A stretch of DNA of 64,000 bases. Origin: Herminiimonas arsenitoxidans. GTDB lineage: Bacteria > Pseudomonadota > Gammaproteobacteria > Burkholderiales > Burkholderiaceae_D. Position 1 is the first letter of the stretch, and each line of letters starts with the position of its first letter. Below the pieces are notes generated by a model. It was not told where the DNA came from. It searched no databases and saw only the letters and a program-made list of their open reading frames with translations. The translations under genes and the position numbers were made by a program. The DNA is taken from NCBI RefSeq assembly GCF_900130075.1, contig NZ_LT671418.1, positions 248,001-312,000 of the forward strand, written 5' to 3'. Shown here piece after piece: positions 15,790 through 23,777 of the stretch.

Positions 15790-17870
15790 ATAGCCTGAAA
15801 TTACCCGCCTGGATGACCGGCGAAGGTTCGAGAGCCATCGCCGCACCGCTGATCATCATCATGATGTTGTCGATGATGGTGCTGCCGCTGCCGGCCATCG
15901 TGCTCGATATTTTCTTCAGCTTTAATATTGCGCTGTCCATCATCGTATTGTTGACCGCCTTGTACACGGTCAAGCCGCTCGATTTCATGGTGTTCCCGAC
16001 GGTGCTCTTGGTCAGCACCATGTTGCGCCTGTCCTTGAACGTCGCATCCACACGCGTGGTGCTGACGGATGGTCATAACGGTCCGGATGCTGCAGGTAAA
16101 GTGATTGAGGCCTTCGGCCATTTTCTGATTGGTGGTAACTACACTGTCGGTATCGTGGTGTTCGTGATTTTGACCATCATCAACTTTACGGTTGTGACTA
16201 AAGGTGCGGGTCGTATCGCTGAGGTGGGCGCACGTTTCGCATTGGATGCGATGCCGGGTAAACAGATGGCGATTGATGCCGACTTGAATGCCGGCTTGAT
16301 CGGTGAACAAGATGCACGTCTGCGTCGTACGCAAGTTGCGCAAGAAGCTGAGTTCTACGGTGCGATGGACGGTGCAAGTAAATACGTGCGCGGCGATGCG
16401 ATCGCCGGCATTATCGTCACGGTGATCAATATTGTCGGCGGTCTGATCGTCGGTATGGTGCAGCACGATATGGGGTTTTCTGCTGCGCTGGAAAACTACA
16501 CCTTGCTGGCGATTGGTGATGGCCTGGTTGCACAGATTCCTTCGCTGATTATTTCTACGGCTGCAGGTATCGTCGTTTCACGCGTAGCGAGTGAACAGGA
16601 CATCGGCGGCCAATTGGTCGGGCAGTTGTTTGCCAAGCCGCAAGTACTGTATATCACCGCTGCGATCATTGGTGGCATGGGCTTGATTCCTGGCATGCCA
16701 CATGTCTCTTTCCTTTTCCTCGCCAGCATCATGGCTGGTGCGGCATACATGATTTCGCAACGTGCATTGAAAGCACCACAAGTCGAACCTGAAGTGACTG
16801 CACCACCAGCTGCGCCGGAAGTCGAAGAAGCGAGCTGGCAAGATATCGTTCAAGTCGATACGCTGGGACTGGAAGTCGGCTATCGCCTGATTCCGTTGGT
16901 CGATAAATCACAAAGTGGCGAACTGCTGCGTCGGATCAAAGGCATACGCAAAAAATTTGCACAGGAAGTCGGCTTTCTGTCGCCACCCGTACATATCCGC
17001 GACAACCTGGAGTTGAAGCCATCTGCTTACCGCATCACGCTCAAAGGCGTGGAAGTCGGTAGTGGCGAAGCACTGGCCGGCCAGTTCCTGGCAATCAATC
17101 CGGGCATGGTCAGTGGCACTTTGCCTGGACCAACAACCAGCGACCCCGCTTTTGGTTTGCCAGCAACCTGGATCGACTCCAACATGCGCGAACAAGCGCA
17201 AGGCATGGGTTACACCGTGGTGGATGCAGGCACTGTGGTCGCTACCCATTTGAATCACTTGATCACAACACACGCTGCTGAATTGCTCGGTCGTCAGGAA
17301 GTGCAGCAATTACTCGATCATTTGGCCAAGGAGTCGCCGAAGCTGGCAGAAGATTTGGTGCCTAAGGTGATTCCACTTTCGACTCTGCAAAAAGTATTGC
17401 AAAACCTGTTGATCGAAGGTGTACATATCCGCGATATGCACACCATTATCGAAACATTGTCCGAGCATGCGCCTTACACACAAGACGTGAATGAATTGAC
17501 CGCATTGGTACGTGTGGCATTGGGTCGCGCCATCGTGCAGCAACTGTTCCCATCGACGAACGAATTGTCAGTCATGACATTGGATAACCGCCTTGAACGT
17601 TTGCTGACGCAAGCCTTGCAAGCAAGCGGATCCGAAGGTGCTGGCATTGAGCCGGGCTTGGCTGACACGATAGCCGCGCAAGCAGAAGCCGCGACGCGCC
17701 AACAGGAATCATTAGGATTAACACCGGTACTGCTGGTGCCAGCGCAATTGCGCGCATTGCTGGCGCGCTTCCTGCGTCGTGCCTTGCCGCAGCTCAAAGT
17801 GCTATCGCATGCAGAAGTTCCGGATTCAAAAACAATCAGAGTAACTAGCTTAGTTGGAGGTCAGGTATGA
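15786..17870 (+). CDS. flhA: Flagellar export gate protein FlhA
   Basis: FlhA forms the nonameric ring of the flagellar type III export gate. The 694 residues show about eight membrane helices (about 20-310), including the FHIPEP-family stretch PTVLLVSTMLRLSLNVASTR and GRIAEVGARFALDAMPGKQMA. A large cytoplasmic domain (about 350-694) binds chaperone-substrate complexes. ATG 15786 overlaps the flhB stop and its own stop overlaps the flhF start (both ATGA), so flhB-flhA-flhF are translationally coupled. Length and motifs are typical. Confidence 0.97.
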   Translation: MNSLKLPAWMTGEGSRAIAAPLIIIMMLSMMVLPLPAIVLDIFFSFNIALSIIVLLTALYTVKPLDFMVFPTVLLVSTMLRLSLNVASTRVVLTDGHNGPDAAGKVIEAFGHFLIGGNYTVGIVVFVILTIINFTVVTKGAGRIAEVGARFALDAMPGKQMAIDADLNAGLIGEQDARLRRTQVAQEAEFYGAMDGASKYVRGDAIAGIIVTVINIVGGLIVGMVQHDMGFSAALENYTLLAIGDGLVAQIPSLIISTAAGIVVSRVASEQDIGGQLVGQLFAKPQVLYITAAIIGGMGLIPGMPHVSFLFLASIMAGAAYMISQRALKAPQVEPEVTAPPAAPEVEEASWQDIVQVDTLGLEVGYRLIPLVDKSQSGELLRRIKGIRKKFAQEVGFLSPPVHIRDNLELKPSAYRITLKGVEVGSGEALAGQFLAINPGMVSGTLPGPTTSDPAFGLPATWIDSNMREQAQGMGYTVVDAGTVVATHLNHLITTHAAELLGRQEVQQLLDHLAKESPKLAEDLVPKVIPLSTLQKVLQNLLIEGVHIRDMHTIIETLSEHAPYTQDVNELTALVRVALGRAIVQQLFPSTNELSVMTLDNRLERLLTQALQASGSEGAGIEPGLADTIAAQAEAATRQQESLGLTPVLLVPAQLRALLARFLRRALPQLKVLSHAEVPDSKTIRVTSLVGGQV

Positions 17871-19132
17871 ACGTCAGAAAATTTACAGCAAGCACGTCGC
17901 GAGGCGCATGGAGTTTGGTGCGTGAAGCACTCGGACCAGATGCGGTCATCCTTTCCAATCGTGCGGTGGATGATGGTGTCGAAATTCTGGCGCTGGCCGG
18001 CGAGGACATGGCTTCGCTTTCCGAGCCTGTTGTTGAAAAAGCAGCACTTTCTGAATCGACGTTTGCCGCATTAGCACCACAGCATAAGTTAGGTCACACG
18101 CCTACTTTGGCAATTACATCCAATGTCACCAGCCAAACCGACACGACAGAAATCAACAGTTCCGAGCTGAACGATGTGATGAACGAAATCCGTTCGATGC
18201 GCGGCATGCTGGAAATGCAATTGACTGAAATCGCATGGAATGGTCAGCACAAGCGCGAACCAGTTAAATCGACCGTATTGCGTGAAATGCTGGCTGCTGG
18301 ATTCAGCGCAAGTTTGGCGCGCTATCTGATTGAGCGTTTGCCTGCAGGCTCGAGCAATCAAAGTGGCATGGAATGGATCAAATCGATATTGACTCGCAAT
18401 CTGGCGACTATCGGTGACGAAAACGAGATCCTTGAAAAAGGTGGCGTCTACGCATTGGTCGGCCCGACCGGTGTAGGTAAAACGACAACCACTGCAAAAT
18501 TAGCTGCACGTTGCGTCATGCGTCACGGTCCTGGCAAGCTTGCCTTGATCACGACCGACGGCTATCGTATCGGCGGTTACGAGCAATTGCGTATCTACGG
18601 CAAAATCCTCGGCGTCATGGTGCACTCGGTCAAGGATGAAGCTGACCTGCGCATCGCGCTGGATGAGTTGAAAGGCAAACATACCGTCCTGATCGATACC
18701 GTTGGCGTTAGCCAGCGCGATCAAATGGTCGCAGATCAGATCGCGATGTTGTCCGGTGCCGGTAGTCAGGTCAAACGTCTGTTGTGTCTGAATGCGACTT
18801 CAACCGGTGAAACGCTCAATGAAGTAGTGCGTTCTTACATGGGTAATGGCCTCGCAGGTTGCATATTGACCAAAATGGATGAAGCTGCAACCATTGGTAG
18901 TGCACTAGATATAGTCATACGGCAGAAATTGAACTTATACTACGTCGCGAACGGTCAACGCGTACCGGAAGATCTGCACGTCGCTAACCAACAATATCTG
19001 GTTGAGCGTGCATTTAAACTCAAGCGCGAAACAGCGCCGTTCCAGTTCAGTGATGCGGAGATACCTTTGGTGATGGCAAATACGGCGCGTGCAATGAATG
19101 ACAAGACCTTGCGTGAGGTGATTCTTGGGTAG
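17867..19132 (+). CDS. flhF: SRP-family GTPase FlhF
   Basis: FlhF sets the site of flagellar assembly, usually at a pole, and is regulated by FlhG. The 421 residues have the short N-terminal B domain (MNVRKFTASTSRGAWSLV), a variable linker (about 50-110), the N helices, and an SRP-type G domain with P-loop GPTGVGKTTTT (about 199-209), ALITTDGYRIGGYEQL, DTVGVSQRDQM and LTKMDEA. The start ATG 17867 overlaps the flhA stop and the stop overlaps the flhG start. Its presence with flhG suggests a polar or defined flagellation pattern. Confidence 0.96.
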   Translation: MNVRKFTASTSRGAWSLVREALGPDAVILSNRAVDDGVEILALAGEDMASLSEPVVEKAALSESTFAALAPQHKLGHTPTLAITSNVTSQTDTTEINSSELNDVMNEIRSMRGMLEMQLTEIAWNGQHKREPVKSTVLREMLAAGFSASLARYLIERLPAGSSNQSGMEWIKSILTRNLATIGDENEILEKGGVYALVGPTGVGKTTTTAKLAARCVMRHGPGKLALITTDGYRIGGYEQLRIYGKILGVMVHSVKDEADLRIALDELKGKHTVLIDTVGVSQRDQMVADQIAMLSGAGSQVKRLLCLNATSTGETLNEVVRSYMGNGLAGCILTKMDEAATIGSALDIVIRQKLNLYYVANGQRVPEDLHVANQQYLVERAFKLKRETAPFQFSDAEIPLVMANTARAMNDKTLREVILG

Positions 19133-19940
19133 TTTTAAATGTGATCAGGCAGAAGGTCTGCGGCGACTGCTCGCCGGGCCAAAGCCGCGCATTTTCACTT
19201 TTTTGTCAGCCACTTCAGCGGCAGAAAAAAGCGCGATGCTGGTCAATCTGAGCGCCTCGCTTGCATCAAGCGGCAGCGATGTCGTGCTGCTGGACGCCTG
19301 CGCTTCCACAAATGGCATCACGCATCGCATGGGTGCAGAAATACAGGCAACCTTGCTTGACGTCGCACGCCAGGAGCGCGCACTTAATCAAGTCGTGCAA
19401 GCGATGCCGCAAGGCTTCGGTCTGGCGTCACTGACGCGTGGCTCACTCCATGCAGTAACACGTGATGCGAATCAACAGCGTCGTCTGTCGAATGCATTCA
19501 ACGTCTTGGCATCGCAATCAGACGTGCTGATGGTTGATGCCGAACTGGATGAAGATGGTAATTTACCTATCCCTGCGATGGCGAACGGCGATATCGTCGT
19601 ACAAGTTTCGCCCGATGCGGCATCGATCAAGAACGCCTATGCGTTGATCAAACGATTGAATGCGCAATTAGGCCGTCGTCCGTTCAGTGTTCTGGTGACA
19701 GGGGCAGACGAGCAGGAAGCCGCGCTTGTTTATCAAAACATGGCACAAGCGGCCAGTCGTTATCTGGCAGTGGAATTGCATTCGATAGGCTCTGTACCGC
19801 AAGATGAACAAACGACACGCGCGGCGCGTCTTGGTCGTGCGGTGATAGATGCCTTCCCGATGGCTGGTGCATCGGTTGCTTTCAGACGTCTTGCAGAACG
19901 TTTTACCTTATCCGCCCACGGCGCCAAGTTCGGAGCCTGA
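19125..19940 (+). CDS. flhG: FlhG/FleN-type MinD-like flagellar number regulator with degenerate P-loop
   Basis: FlhG family proteins limit flagellar number and activate the FlhF GTPase. The N-terminal activation helix is clear: DQAEGLRRLL at residues 7-16, the DQAxxLR motif known to stimulate FlhF. The ParA/MinD fold is visible, but the Walker A region at about 27-37 reads LSATSAAEKSA instead of a glycine-rich GGxGVGKT loop, and the Walker A' strand reads VVLLDACASTNG. ATP binding is therefore doubtful. TTG 19125 is the start because it lies just inside flhF, overlapping it by eight bases, and leads directly into the activation helix. fliA follows with an 8-base gap. Position and helix make the family secure; the enzymatic state is not. 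Confidence 0.85.
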   Translation: MGSFKCDQAEGLRRLLAGPKPRIFTFLSATSAAEKSAMLVNLSASLASSGSDVVLLDACASTNGITHRMGAEIQATLLDVARQERALNQVVQAMPQGFGLASLTRGSLHAVTRDANQQRRLSNAFNVLASQSDVLMVDAELDEDGNLPIPAMANGDIVVQVSPDAASIKNAYALIKRLNAQLGRRPFSVLVTGADEQEAALVYQNMAQAASRYLAVELHSIGSVPQDEQTTRAARLGRAVIDAFPMAGASVAFRRLAERFTLSAHGAKFGA

Positions 19941-19947
19941 ATCACCT

Positions 19948-20679
19948 ATGTATACCGCGGCTGGAAAATCAGACAAAGATCATCTCGTAGGAGAACATGC
20001 GCCTCTAGTTAAAAAACTGGCGCATCAGATGAAAGCCAAGTTGCCGCCTAGTGTGGAAGTGGATGATTTGATTCAGGCTGGCATGATTGGTTTGCTGGAT
20101 GCTGTTAGCCGCTACGAAGAAACACATGGCGCGCAATTCGAAACCTATGCCGTGCAACGCATACGCGGCGCGATGCTGGATGAATTGCGCAGCAGTGACT
20201 GGATGCCGCGCAGCATGCGTCAAAATATGCGCAAGATCGAGGTGGCAATGAACACCTTGCAGCAGCGTCTGGGACGTGCGCCGAACGAGAGCGAAGTCGC
20301 CAAACAGCTCAAGCTGTCGCTGGCTGATTATCAGGATTTGTTGAGCGACGGTGGTGGCCATCAACTGGTGTATTACGAAGACTTTCACGATAGCGAAGAC
20401 AACGAGCATTTCCTCGATCGTTATTGCACCGATGAGTCGCCCGATCCATTGCAGAATTTGATGAACACCGGTTTTCGTGCCGCGGTCATTGAAGCAATTC
20501 ATGCACTGCCGGAGCGTGAAAAAATCCTCATGGGTTTGTACTACGAGCAGGAAATGAATCTGAAGGAAATCGGCGCCGTCATGGGCGTGACCGAATCACG
20601 TGTATCGCAATTGCATAGTCAGGCTATCGCCAGGATGCGTGCAAACTTAAGGGAGAAAGCGTGGACTGGGGTAGCTTAA
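19948..20679 (+). CDS. fliA: RNA polymerase sigma factor FliA (sigma-28)
   Basis: FliA directs transcription of late flagellar and chemotaxis genes. The 243 residues contain region 2 (HAPLVKKLAHQMKAKLPPSV, DDLIQAGMIGLLDAV, FETYAVQRIRGAMLDELR), region 3 (LGRAPNESEVAKQL) and region 4 (LPEREKILMGLYYEQEMNL, then a helix-turn-helix with VTESRVSQLHSQAIARMR). ATG 19948 gives MYTAAGKSD; an in-frame TTG further upstream lies inside flhG and is rejected. The motC start overlaps its 3' end by 19 bases. Matching promoters are found before motA and, unusually, before flhD. Confidence 0.96.
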   Translation: MYTAAGKSDKDHLVGEHAPLVKKLAHQMKAKLPPSVEVDDLIQAGMIGLLDAVSRYEETHGAQFETYAVQRIRGAMLDELRSSDWMPRSMRQNMRKIEVAMNTLQQRLGRAPNESEVAKQLKLSLADYQDLLSDGGGHQLVYYEDFHDSEDNEHFLDRYCTDESPDPLQNLMNTGFRAAVIEAIHALPEREKILMGLYYEQEMNLKEIGAVMGVTESRVSQLHSQAIARMRANLREKAWTGVA

Positions 20680-21401
20680 TTGGTATCGCGCTGGCGCTTG
20701 GTGGCATCCTTGTCGGGCAAATGCTCGAAGGAGGAGGGCTGGGCTCGCTGGTGCAACCAGCCGCGTTCATCATTGTCATCGTCGGCACCATAGGTGCTGT
20801 TCTTCTGCAAAGCGGCTGGCGCAATTTTGCGCAAGGCGTAAAAATGGCGGGTTTGGTTTTCGTCCCGAAGGATGATGACTATCAAGCCTTGATCAGTGAC
20901 ATCACTAGTTGGAGTGTGATCGCACGTCGCGAAGGCTTGCTCAGTCTGGAACGTGTCATCAAGGATGTGAACGATCCATTTATTGCGCACGGTTTGCGTT
21001 TGATCGTGGATGGTGTTGATCCAAATAAATTACGTGAAGTGTTGGATATGGAAATCGGCGCTTATGAAACACGCCAACGCCTAGCCATCAAGATATGGGA
21101 AGCAGCAGGCGGTTACGCGCCGACCATCGGGATTTTGGGCGCGGTTCTTGGCCTGATACACGTGATGGAAAACTTATCCGATCCAAGTCGCCTCGGTAGC
21201 GGTATTGCTGTCGCATTTGTGGCCACGATTTATGGCGTTGGTTTTGCTAATCTAGTGTTCTTGCCTATCTCCAGTAAGCTCAAAGCTCTGGTCAGTCGCG
21301 ATATTTTTAAACGCGAAATGCTGGCGGATGCATTTGCCGGTATTGCTGCAGGTGACAATCCGCGCTTGATCGAAGAGCGCATGAATATCTATCTGATGTA
21401 A
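20661..21401 (+). CDS. motC: Second flagellar stator subunit MotC (MotA/TolQ/ExbB family)
   Basis: A 246-residue MotA homologue of the shorter Pseudomonas MotC type, quite different from the MotA at 3609. It shows four membrane helices: near the N-terminus (SLIGIALALGGILVGQML and AAFIIVIVGTIGAVLL) and after a cytoplasmic loop (YAPTIGILGAVLGLIHVM and IAVAFVATIYGVGFANLVF). The cytoplasmic part has ARREGLLSLE and the DPNKLREVLDMEIGAYE stretch. GTG 20661 with AAGGGAGAAAGC upstream is the start and overlaps fliA, so it is coupled to the sigma factor gene. It pairs with motD. Confidence 0.92.
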   Translation: MDWGSLIGIALALGGILVGQMLEGGGLGSLVQPAAFIIVIVGTIGAVLLQSGWRNFAQGVKMAGLVFVPKDDDYQALISDITSWSVIARREGLLSLERVIKDVNDPFIAHGLRLIVDGVDPNKLREVLDMEIGAYETRQRLAIKIWEAAGGYAPTIGILGAVLGLIHVMENLSDPSRLGSGIAVAFVATIYGVGFANLVFLPISSKLKALVSRDIFKREMLADAFAGIAAGDNPRLIEERMNIYLM

Positions 21402-21439
21402 CGGTAGTTTTGCTTACAGTATCTGCAGATTGATCAACC

Positions 21440-22228
21440 ATGGCACGTAGAAAACACGAAGAAGAACATGAAAACCATGAGCGTTGGCTGGTGTCCTACG
21501 CCGACTTCATCACGCTCTTGTTCGCCTTCTTTGTCGTCATGTACGCGATCTCTTCTGTCAACGAAGGCAAGTACCGCATTCTCTCTAATTCCCTCGGCAT
21601 TGCATTCGGTGGTGTAACCGCCAAAGCGCCTGTTTTAAAAGATCCTGCCGAATCGAATACGGCGATTATGTCTCTACCGATTCCAGCGCCATCATCGGCA
21701 GCACAGCGCGCCAATGATGCCATCGTTAAACGTGAAAAAGCGCGTATGACCAATATTGCGCGCGATATTCTCAAAGCGATGGCACCACTGATTAGCCAAG
21801 GCAAGGTGCGTGTGACACAAACCAATCGCGGCGTCAGCGTAGAGATTAACGCCAGCGTTTTATTCGCGCCAGGTGAAGCGAAGTTGAATGCGCAATCGGA
21901 TGCCGCCTTGCGTGCCGTTGCACAAGTATTGAAAAAGGTCGACAACGATATTCAGGTAGAAGGCCACACCGATAACACACCTATCAACAACTCGACGTTC
22001 CCATCCAACTGGGAATTGTCAGCGGTGCGTGCTAGTAGCGTAGTACGACTCTTTATCGACAGCGGTGTTGATGAAAAACGCATGGTTGCCATGGGACACG
22101 GTGCAAATCTGCCGGTGGACACTAACGAGACACCGGAAGGTCGTTTGCGTAACCGTCGGGTACAGTTAATGATTCTTTCCGGTATGCCGGATGTGGTGAC
22201 TGAAGTGCCGGTAACGCCGGAAGAGTAA
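21440..22228 (+). CDS. motD: Second flagellar stator subunit MotD (MotB family)
   Basis: A 262-residue MotB-like protein. Asp22 in VSYADFITLLFAFFVVMYA is the expected proton-carrying residue in the single membrane helix. An OmpA-like peptidoglycan-binding domain (about 140-250) shows VEGHTDNTPINN and NWELSAVRASSVVRLF. The N-terminus is very charged (MARRKHEEEHENHERW). ATG 21440 lies 38 bases after motC. Together MotCD form a second stator, probably used under different load or surface conditions from MotAB, as known in Pseudomonas. It is the last gene of the motility block. Confidence 0.93.
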   Translation: MARRKHEEEHENHERWLVSYADFITLLFAFFVVMYAISSVNEGKYRILSNSLGIAFGGVTAKAPVLKDPAESNTAIMSLPIPAPSSAAQRANDAIVKREKARMTNIARDILKAMAPLISQGKVRVTQTNRGVSVEINASVLFAPGEAKLNAQSDAALRAVAQVLKKVDNDIQVEGHTDNTPINNSTFPSNWELSAVRASSVVRLFIDSGVDEKRMVAMGHGANLPVDTNETPEGRLRNRRVQLMILSGMPDVVTEVPVTPEE

Positions 22229-22461
22229 GTATTGCCAGTTAGGTTCTATGCCTTGATTTTTAGGTTTGTTACCTTTTAAATTTGGTTTTTTAAATTCCCC
22301 CCGTTTTATCTAATTCCCTCCATCCTTGTTTGTAAAAATGGTCTTTGCAAGGCTGCTGCAGTAAAAACACAGACTTCAAATTTTCTGTGATTGTTTAGTT
22401 GGCATTAGACATTTCCACAGATAAAAAAGCACATATTCCATTAATTTAGAGGAGGCCATAA

Positions 22462-22842
22462 ATGGCGAGAGTTGGTAAGTTGCTTAATTACGACGAGCTT
22501 CTTGCGCAGTATCCAGATTGGACTTTGTGGAATACGGATGCCTATTATCGAGAATCAACACCGGAGGCTACTGAGGCTGCGCGCCTCCGATGTTGGCGAG
22601 AGATGGGTGTTGTTATTAAATTTATCCAAGACAACGGCCTTACACGACGTATGCTTTGCGAGACAGCTCCTGATATCCCAGAAAATTTTTGTGTTTATCT
22701 GCGCGACATTACACCAGAGGGTTTGGAGTTCTATCGTACGGGTTATATGAAGTGGTTGAAGCGTTTTGAACGCAATATGCATGCTGATCCGTCGAATGTA
22801 AGCGTTATGGAGAAAGCATTAGCAGCAATGCGTAAAAATTAA
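22462..22842 (+). CDS. Hypothetical protein, 126 aa
   Basis: Not recognised. The ATG at 22462 has a near-perfect ribosome binding site (AGAGGAGGCCATAA), so translation is likely. The product is soluble and helical, with several aromatic residues (YPDWTLWNTDAYY near residues 16-28) and two cysteines in the middle. It has a basic, amphipathic C-terminal half with FYRTGYMKWLKRFERN. There is no signal peptide or membrane helix. The 230-base upstream region is AT-rich and contains a short inverted repeat, CACAGA / TCTGTG (22370-22391 region). It is flanked by motD and a long non-coding interval and begins the AT-rich accessory region. Codon use is less biased than in the flagellar genes. Confidence 0.6.
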   Translation: MARVGKLLNYDELLAQYPDWTLWNTDAYYRESTPEATEAARLRCWREMGVVIKFIQDNGLTRRMLCETAPDIPENFCVYLRDITPEGLEFYRTGYMKWLKRFERNMHADPSNVSVMEKALAAMRKN

Positions 22843-23122
22843 CGGCCACTAGAGGTTGCAGCCTGTCTGTCATGATGGCATCCGTCTTTGTTTGTTCGTC
22901 CTGACTATGTTGATACGACGAGAGGGCCGAGAAGACGGAGCTAATGCGATTGCGGCTTTGCATATAACAGGCTTTAAAAAGAATGAGTACTAAAGGGAGC
23001 TGTGTTTGCTTTCATTCCTTAAATATGAGATTTTAATTTCGCAACATTGCTTCAGAATTACGCCTGCTTTTTTTGCCATTAATCTTCATAAATTTTATGC
23101 AATGCTCGTTGTGTAATCAGAT

Positions 23123-23149
23123 CAATGACGCCATGGCCGTCATTGCTTT
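23123..23149 (+). terminator. Possible Rho-independent terminator
   Basis: CAATGACG (23123-23130) and CGTCATTG (23138-23145) form an 8-bp stem with a 7-base loop, followed by CTTTTAA. The T-run is short. It would end transcripts from the orphan gene at 22462, or of a small RNA in the interval. Confidence 0.45.
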
Positions 23150-23239
23150 TAATGCCGAAAGACGCTTATTCATGAGGCAATTGAGGTTGGATGGATCAGC
23201 TTCGCTTTAATTTCCCGTGGATGATATTTAAAAAATCAG

Positions 23240-23268
23240 CCTCGTTTAATTTCTAAAATTAAACGAGG
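23240..23268. repeat. Perfect 13-bp hairpin
   Basis: CCTCGTTTAATTT (23240-23252) and AAATTAAACGAGG (23256-23268) pair perfectly around a 3-base loop. On the minus strand the stem is followed after CTGA by six T, so it may be a minus-strand terminator although no minus-strand gene is seen nearby. Confidence 0.5.
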
Positions 23269-23516
23269 TCACGCGTCGTCCTCGTATCAGATTCGCTTGT
23301 ATTCTCAGCATCTTGTGTAGCGAGGCATCAATCGAGAGTCATGTTTCTTTGCAGAAGATGTATTACTGTTATCCCCATTGGCTCAAGGAAGTTGTAGCCG
23401 ATTGAAACTGCGGGATTCTCCTCGCTTTACCTATTTCTCCTTCATTCGTATTTCCCAAAAGCCTTTAAAAGCCGCGCTGTGCAAGCACGCACTTCAAATT
23501 TATCACTACTGTTTAA

Positions 23517-23555
23517 GTTAAATTAATTTAACAAAATATCCCATGAACATGGGAT
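23517..23555. promoter_or_regulatory. Two adjacent palindromes upstream of the lipoprotein cluster
   Basis: GTTAAATTAATTTAAC (23517-23532) is a perfect 16-bp palindrome. Five bases later ATCCCATG-AA-CATGGGAT (23538-23555) is a perfect 8-bp inverted repeat with a 2-base centre. They lie about 220 bases before the first lipoprotein gene. Their symmetry and spacing look like regulator binding sites; no factor can be named. Confidence 0.45.
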
Positions 23556-23777
23556 GCGTGGACATGTGATTTTCTATATTGTTCTTTCCTTTGAGCAACA
23601 TTATGATGTTCTTCAATGTTAATGATCGCAACGTAAACGCAAGTTGTCTTTCGCTTTCATTTTCAGGCCTGAATAAACACCACAGTAATCACGCAAAATT
23701 ATTTGGCATCTTCCTTTATGACAAAGTGAGGCGATTCCCTAATTAGTGATTGTTGATAGATTTTTCAAAGGAAATTC

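Larger units (their letters stand above)
22843..23777. other. 935-base non-coding AT-rich interval
   Basis: No convincing gene on either strand. Short frames such as ATG 23132 (25 codons) lack ribosome binding sites. Structural features are an 8-bp hairpin followed by a short T-run (23123-23149), a perfect 13-bp hairpin (23240-23268), a 16-bp palindrome (23517-23532) and an 8-bp inverted repeat (23538-23555). A stretch at about 23430-23520 resembles the leader at about 22300-22410. The interval could hold a small RNA or decayed genes; the sequence alone does not decide. Confidence 0.45.

Noticed and set aside
23132..23209. Possible 25-codon peptide gene in the long non-coding interval
   Set aside because: Its ATG lies in the loop of a hairpin, it has no ribosome binding site and resembles nothing known.
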